DNA of 7,810 nt, taken from contig JAGBZZ010000283.1 of assembly GCA_017652965.1 (NCBI GenBank), forward strand, positions 1 to 7,810, in the 5' to 3' direction. A program made the translations under genes and the position numbers. Under the pieces are notes generated by a model, which ran no database searches, had not been told where the DNA came from, and saw only the letters and a list, made by a program, of their open reading frames with translations. Positions within the stretch are counted from its first letter, which is position 1; every line of letters begins with the position of its first letter. Positions 6,763-7,810 of this stretch are shown in pieces. This stretch comes from Clostridia bacterium. Lineage in GTDB: Bacteria; Bacillota_A; Clostridia; Oscillospirales; CAG-272.

Positions 6763-7242
6763 TTACTTATGATACTTCTTTCCGTGGAGGATCGAGAAGG
6801 AGCGGTAGAGGATCTCGTGCAGCATGACCCGCGCTAACTGATGCGGAAAGGTCAGGGGGCTGATCGAAAGCCTCAGATCCGCCCGCGCCTTTACGGCAGG
6901 GGAAAGCCCGTGGGAGGAGCCGATCACAAAGCAAAGCTTGCCTGTGCGGTCGGCGGCACTGCCGAGGGCGGCGGCGAGAGTCGGGGAGTCCATCATCCGC
7001 CCCTCCACGCACATCGCCACGGTATACGCCCCCTCGGGGATGCGGGCAAGGATATGCTCGCCCTCGGCCGCCAGGGCGGCGCGCACGGCGGTGGCGTCCT
7101 CTTCATCGGCGATCCTTTCCTCCCGCAAAACGATCTCCTCGCATCTGGCAAAGGCGGAAAGGCGCTTTTGATATTCGGCAATGGCGTCACGCAGATAGCT
7201 TTCCTTCAGCGTGCCCACCGTAAGAATCGTCAGTTGTATCAT
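6763..7242 (-). CDS. rlmH: 23S rRNA (pseudouridine1915-N3)-methyltransferase RlmH
   Basis: SPOUT-class, SAM-dependent enzyme that methylates N3 of pseudouridine 1915 in helix 69 of 23S rRNA on assembled 70S ribosomes. The 159-residue length is typical of the family. The C-terminal signature is clear: LSISPLTFPHQLARVMLHEI (125-144) followed by YRSFSILHGKKYHK, which forms the trefoil-knot SAM site and the invariant C-terminal tyrosine-histidine region. FVIGSSHGL (105-113) corresponds to the usual FVIGG-x-x-G loop, here with Ser in place of the second Gly. The ATG at 7242 has AAGGAG (minus strand, 7249-7254) six bases upstream; a longer in-frame opening to 7344 would include the promoter and a basic, unmatched extension. 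It is a single gene with its own promoter and terminator, unrelated to the GH3 cluster. Confidence 0.95.
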   Translation of the reverse strand: MIQLTILTVGTLKESYLRDAIAEYQKRLSAFARCEEIVLREERIADEEDATAVRAALAAEGEHILARIPEGAYTVAMCVEGRMMDSPTLAAALGSAADRTGKLCFVIGSSHGLSPAVKARADLRLSISPLTFPHQLARVMLHEILYRSFSILHGKKYHK

Positions 7243-7273
7243 AAAGATCTCCTTGCTTGGTCTTTCGCCCTCC

Positions 7274-7302
7274 ATTATAGCCGAAAACGGGGGAAAACGC
7301 AA
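7274..7302 (-). promoter_or_regulatory. Promoter of rlmH
   Basis: On the minus strand the -10 box is a perfect TATAAT (7279 to 7274). The -35 box TTGCGT (7302 to 7297, three of six consensus bases) lies 17 bases upstream. Transcription would start near 7267, about 25 bases before the rlmH ATG, leaving room only for the ribosome binding site. Confidence 0.72.
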
Positions 7303-7330
7303 GGGCTTTGCTCTTCTTTTCGGTTTCCTC

Positions 7331-7359
7331 TTGATTTTTTGCAAGCTCTCGGCTATAAT
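7331..7359 (+). promoter_or_regulatory. Promoter of the AllA-like gene
   Basis: TTGATT (7331-7336, four of six consensus bases) and a perfect TATAAT (7354-7359) are separated by an ideal 17-base spacer. Transcription would start near 7366, about 28 bases before the ATG at 7394. The -35 box is 28 bases from that of the divergent rlmH promoter, so the two polymerase sites are close enough to interfere. Confidence 0.8.
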
Positions 7360-7393
7360 GAAGATAGGATACTACGAAAAGGAGTTTATACAT

Positions 7394-7810
7394 ATGAGAA
7401 AGATTCAGGTTGAAGCCCTTACCAACGAAGCCTTTGCCCCCTTTGGTCAGTTTTACACCATGACCTCGCCCGAGGGATATGCCCTTTGCGGCGAGCTGCA
7501 CCGCTTTTTCCCCGATCGCCTGGTGGCGTATCAGGGCAATCAGGTGGCCTTTTCCCCCATCCTTGTGAAAAAGCCCGCAGAGATGAAGGTGACGGCGGTA
7601 GAATATCATACCACCACCTGCGAGATGATCATGCCGCTGAATGACGATATGATCCTGCACGTGGCGCCCCCCTCGGCCGGCAAGCCCCTGCCCGAGTATA
7701 CCCGTGCCTTCCTTGTTCCCAAGAATACCCTGATCAAGATGAACGCATGCGTCTGGCATCTGGCACCCCTGCCCGCCAACGTCCCCGAGCTGTGCGCTAT
7801 GATCGTCCTG
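7394..7810 (+). CDS. Ureidoglycolate lyase-like (AllA-fold) protein, cut by window end
   Basis: The first 139 residues are present and the frame is open to the window end; family members run about 160-170 residues or more, so the C-terminus is missing. AllA-type enzymes are small cupin-like beta-barrel proteins that split ureidoglycolate into glyoxylate and urea in allantoin catabolism. Resemblance by eye includes LTNEAFAPFGQ (9-19), matching the family's opening LxxEAFxxYG; EYHTTTCEMIMPL (70-82), where His72 matches the conserved His before the T-Q-x-F-I-P strand; ILHVAPP (87-93); YTRAFLV (102-108); and the CVWHLAPL turn (119-126) with Trp121-His122. The usual Thr-Gln is Cys-Glu (76-77) here. 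AAGGAG (7379-7384) precedes the start by nine bases. No other purine-degradation gene is nearby, so the role may differ from ureidoglycolate cleavage; a related cupin-type family of unknown function is the alternative. Confidence 0.65.
   Translation, partial: MRKIQVEALTNEAFAPFGQFYTMTSPEGYALCGELHRFFPDRLVAYQGNQVAFSPILVKKPAEMKVTAVEYHTTTCEMIMPLNDDMILHVAPPSAGKPLPEYTRAFLVPKNTLIKMNACVWHLAPLPANVPELCAMIVL

Noticed and set aside
6841..7413. Plus-strand open frame of 190 codons opposite rlmH
   Set aside because: It is the shadow of rlmH, which has a full family signature, ribosome binding site, promoter and terminator on the minus strand.
7187..7759. Minus-strand open frame of 190 codons opposite the AllA-like gene
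   Set aside because: It crosses both divergent promoters and has no family resemblance, while the plus strand has a promoter, ribosome binding site and AllA-like motifs.
1..7810. CRISPR array, tRNA, rRNA, transposase or phage genes
   Set aside because: No regularly spaced short repeats, cloverleaf structures, rRNA words or mobile-element proteins were seen on either strand.

Overview
The window comes from a fairly GC-rich chromosome of a Gram-positive, probably clostridial (Oscillospiraceae-like gut Firmicute) bacterium. That placement is inferred from strong AAGGAG ribosome binding sites before every gene, sigma-70-type promoters with near-consensus boxes, a Firmicutes-style RlmH and MATE protein, and an intergenic repeat of the GAGCGGAGCGTAGCGGAG type. 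No species can be named from the sequence.

Layout. Bases 1-349 are non-coding: a strong hairpin terminator for whatever lies to the left, a mosaic dispersed repeat with a 10-bp hairpin, an AT-rich stretch without recognisable content, and an extended -10 promoter. That promoter appears to drive a four-gene plus-strand operon (350-6711): three consecutive paralogous glycoside hydrolase family 3 (GH3) proteins of 531, 534 and 535 residues, then a 473-residue MATE-family multidrug/organic-compound exporter. A hairpin at 6717-6750 ends the operon and, read from the other side, also ends the convergent minus-strand gene rlmH (23S rRNA pseudouridine-1915 methyltransferase). Upstream of rlmH lies a compact divergent promoter region whose two -10 elements are almost perfect mirror copies. 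The plus-strand promoter drives a ureidoglycolate-lyase-like (AllA-fold, cupin-type) gene cut by the window end.

How the genes may work together. The three GH3 proteins keep the residues expected of the NagZ-type branch (nucleophile Asp, Asp-x-His acid/base dyad, Lys-His pair, substrate Arg and Asp), so they should be active beta-glycosaminidases or the related phosphorylases. They have no signal peptide, so they should act in the cytoplasm. All three share the same change in the catalytic loop: the usual PGHG segment is replaced and the loop is one residue longer, which suggests a subfamily with altered specificity. Copies 2 and 3 are much closer to each other than to copy 1. No sugar importer, kinase or deacetylase is linked; the only linked transporter is an exporter. 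A pathway in which a glycoside is cleaved inside the cell and a product is pumped out is a hypothesis only. rlmH and the AllA-like gene look like independent neighbours.
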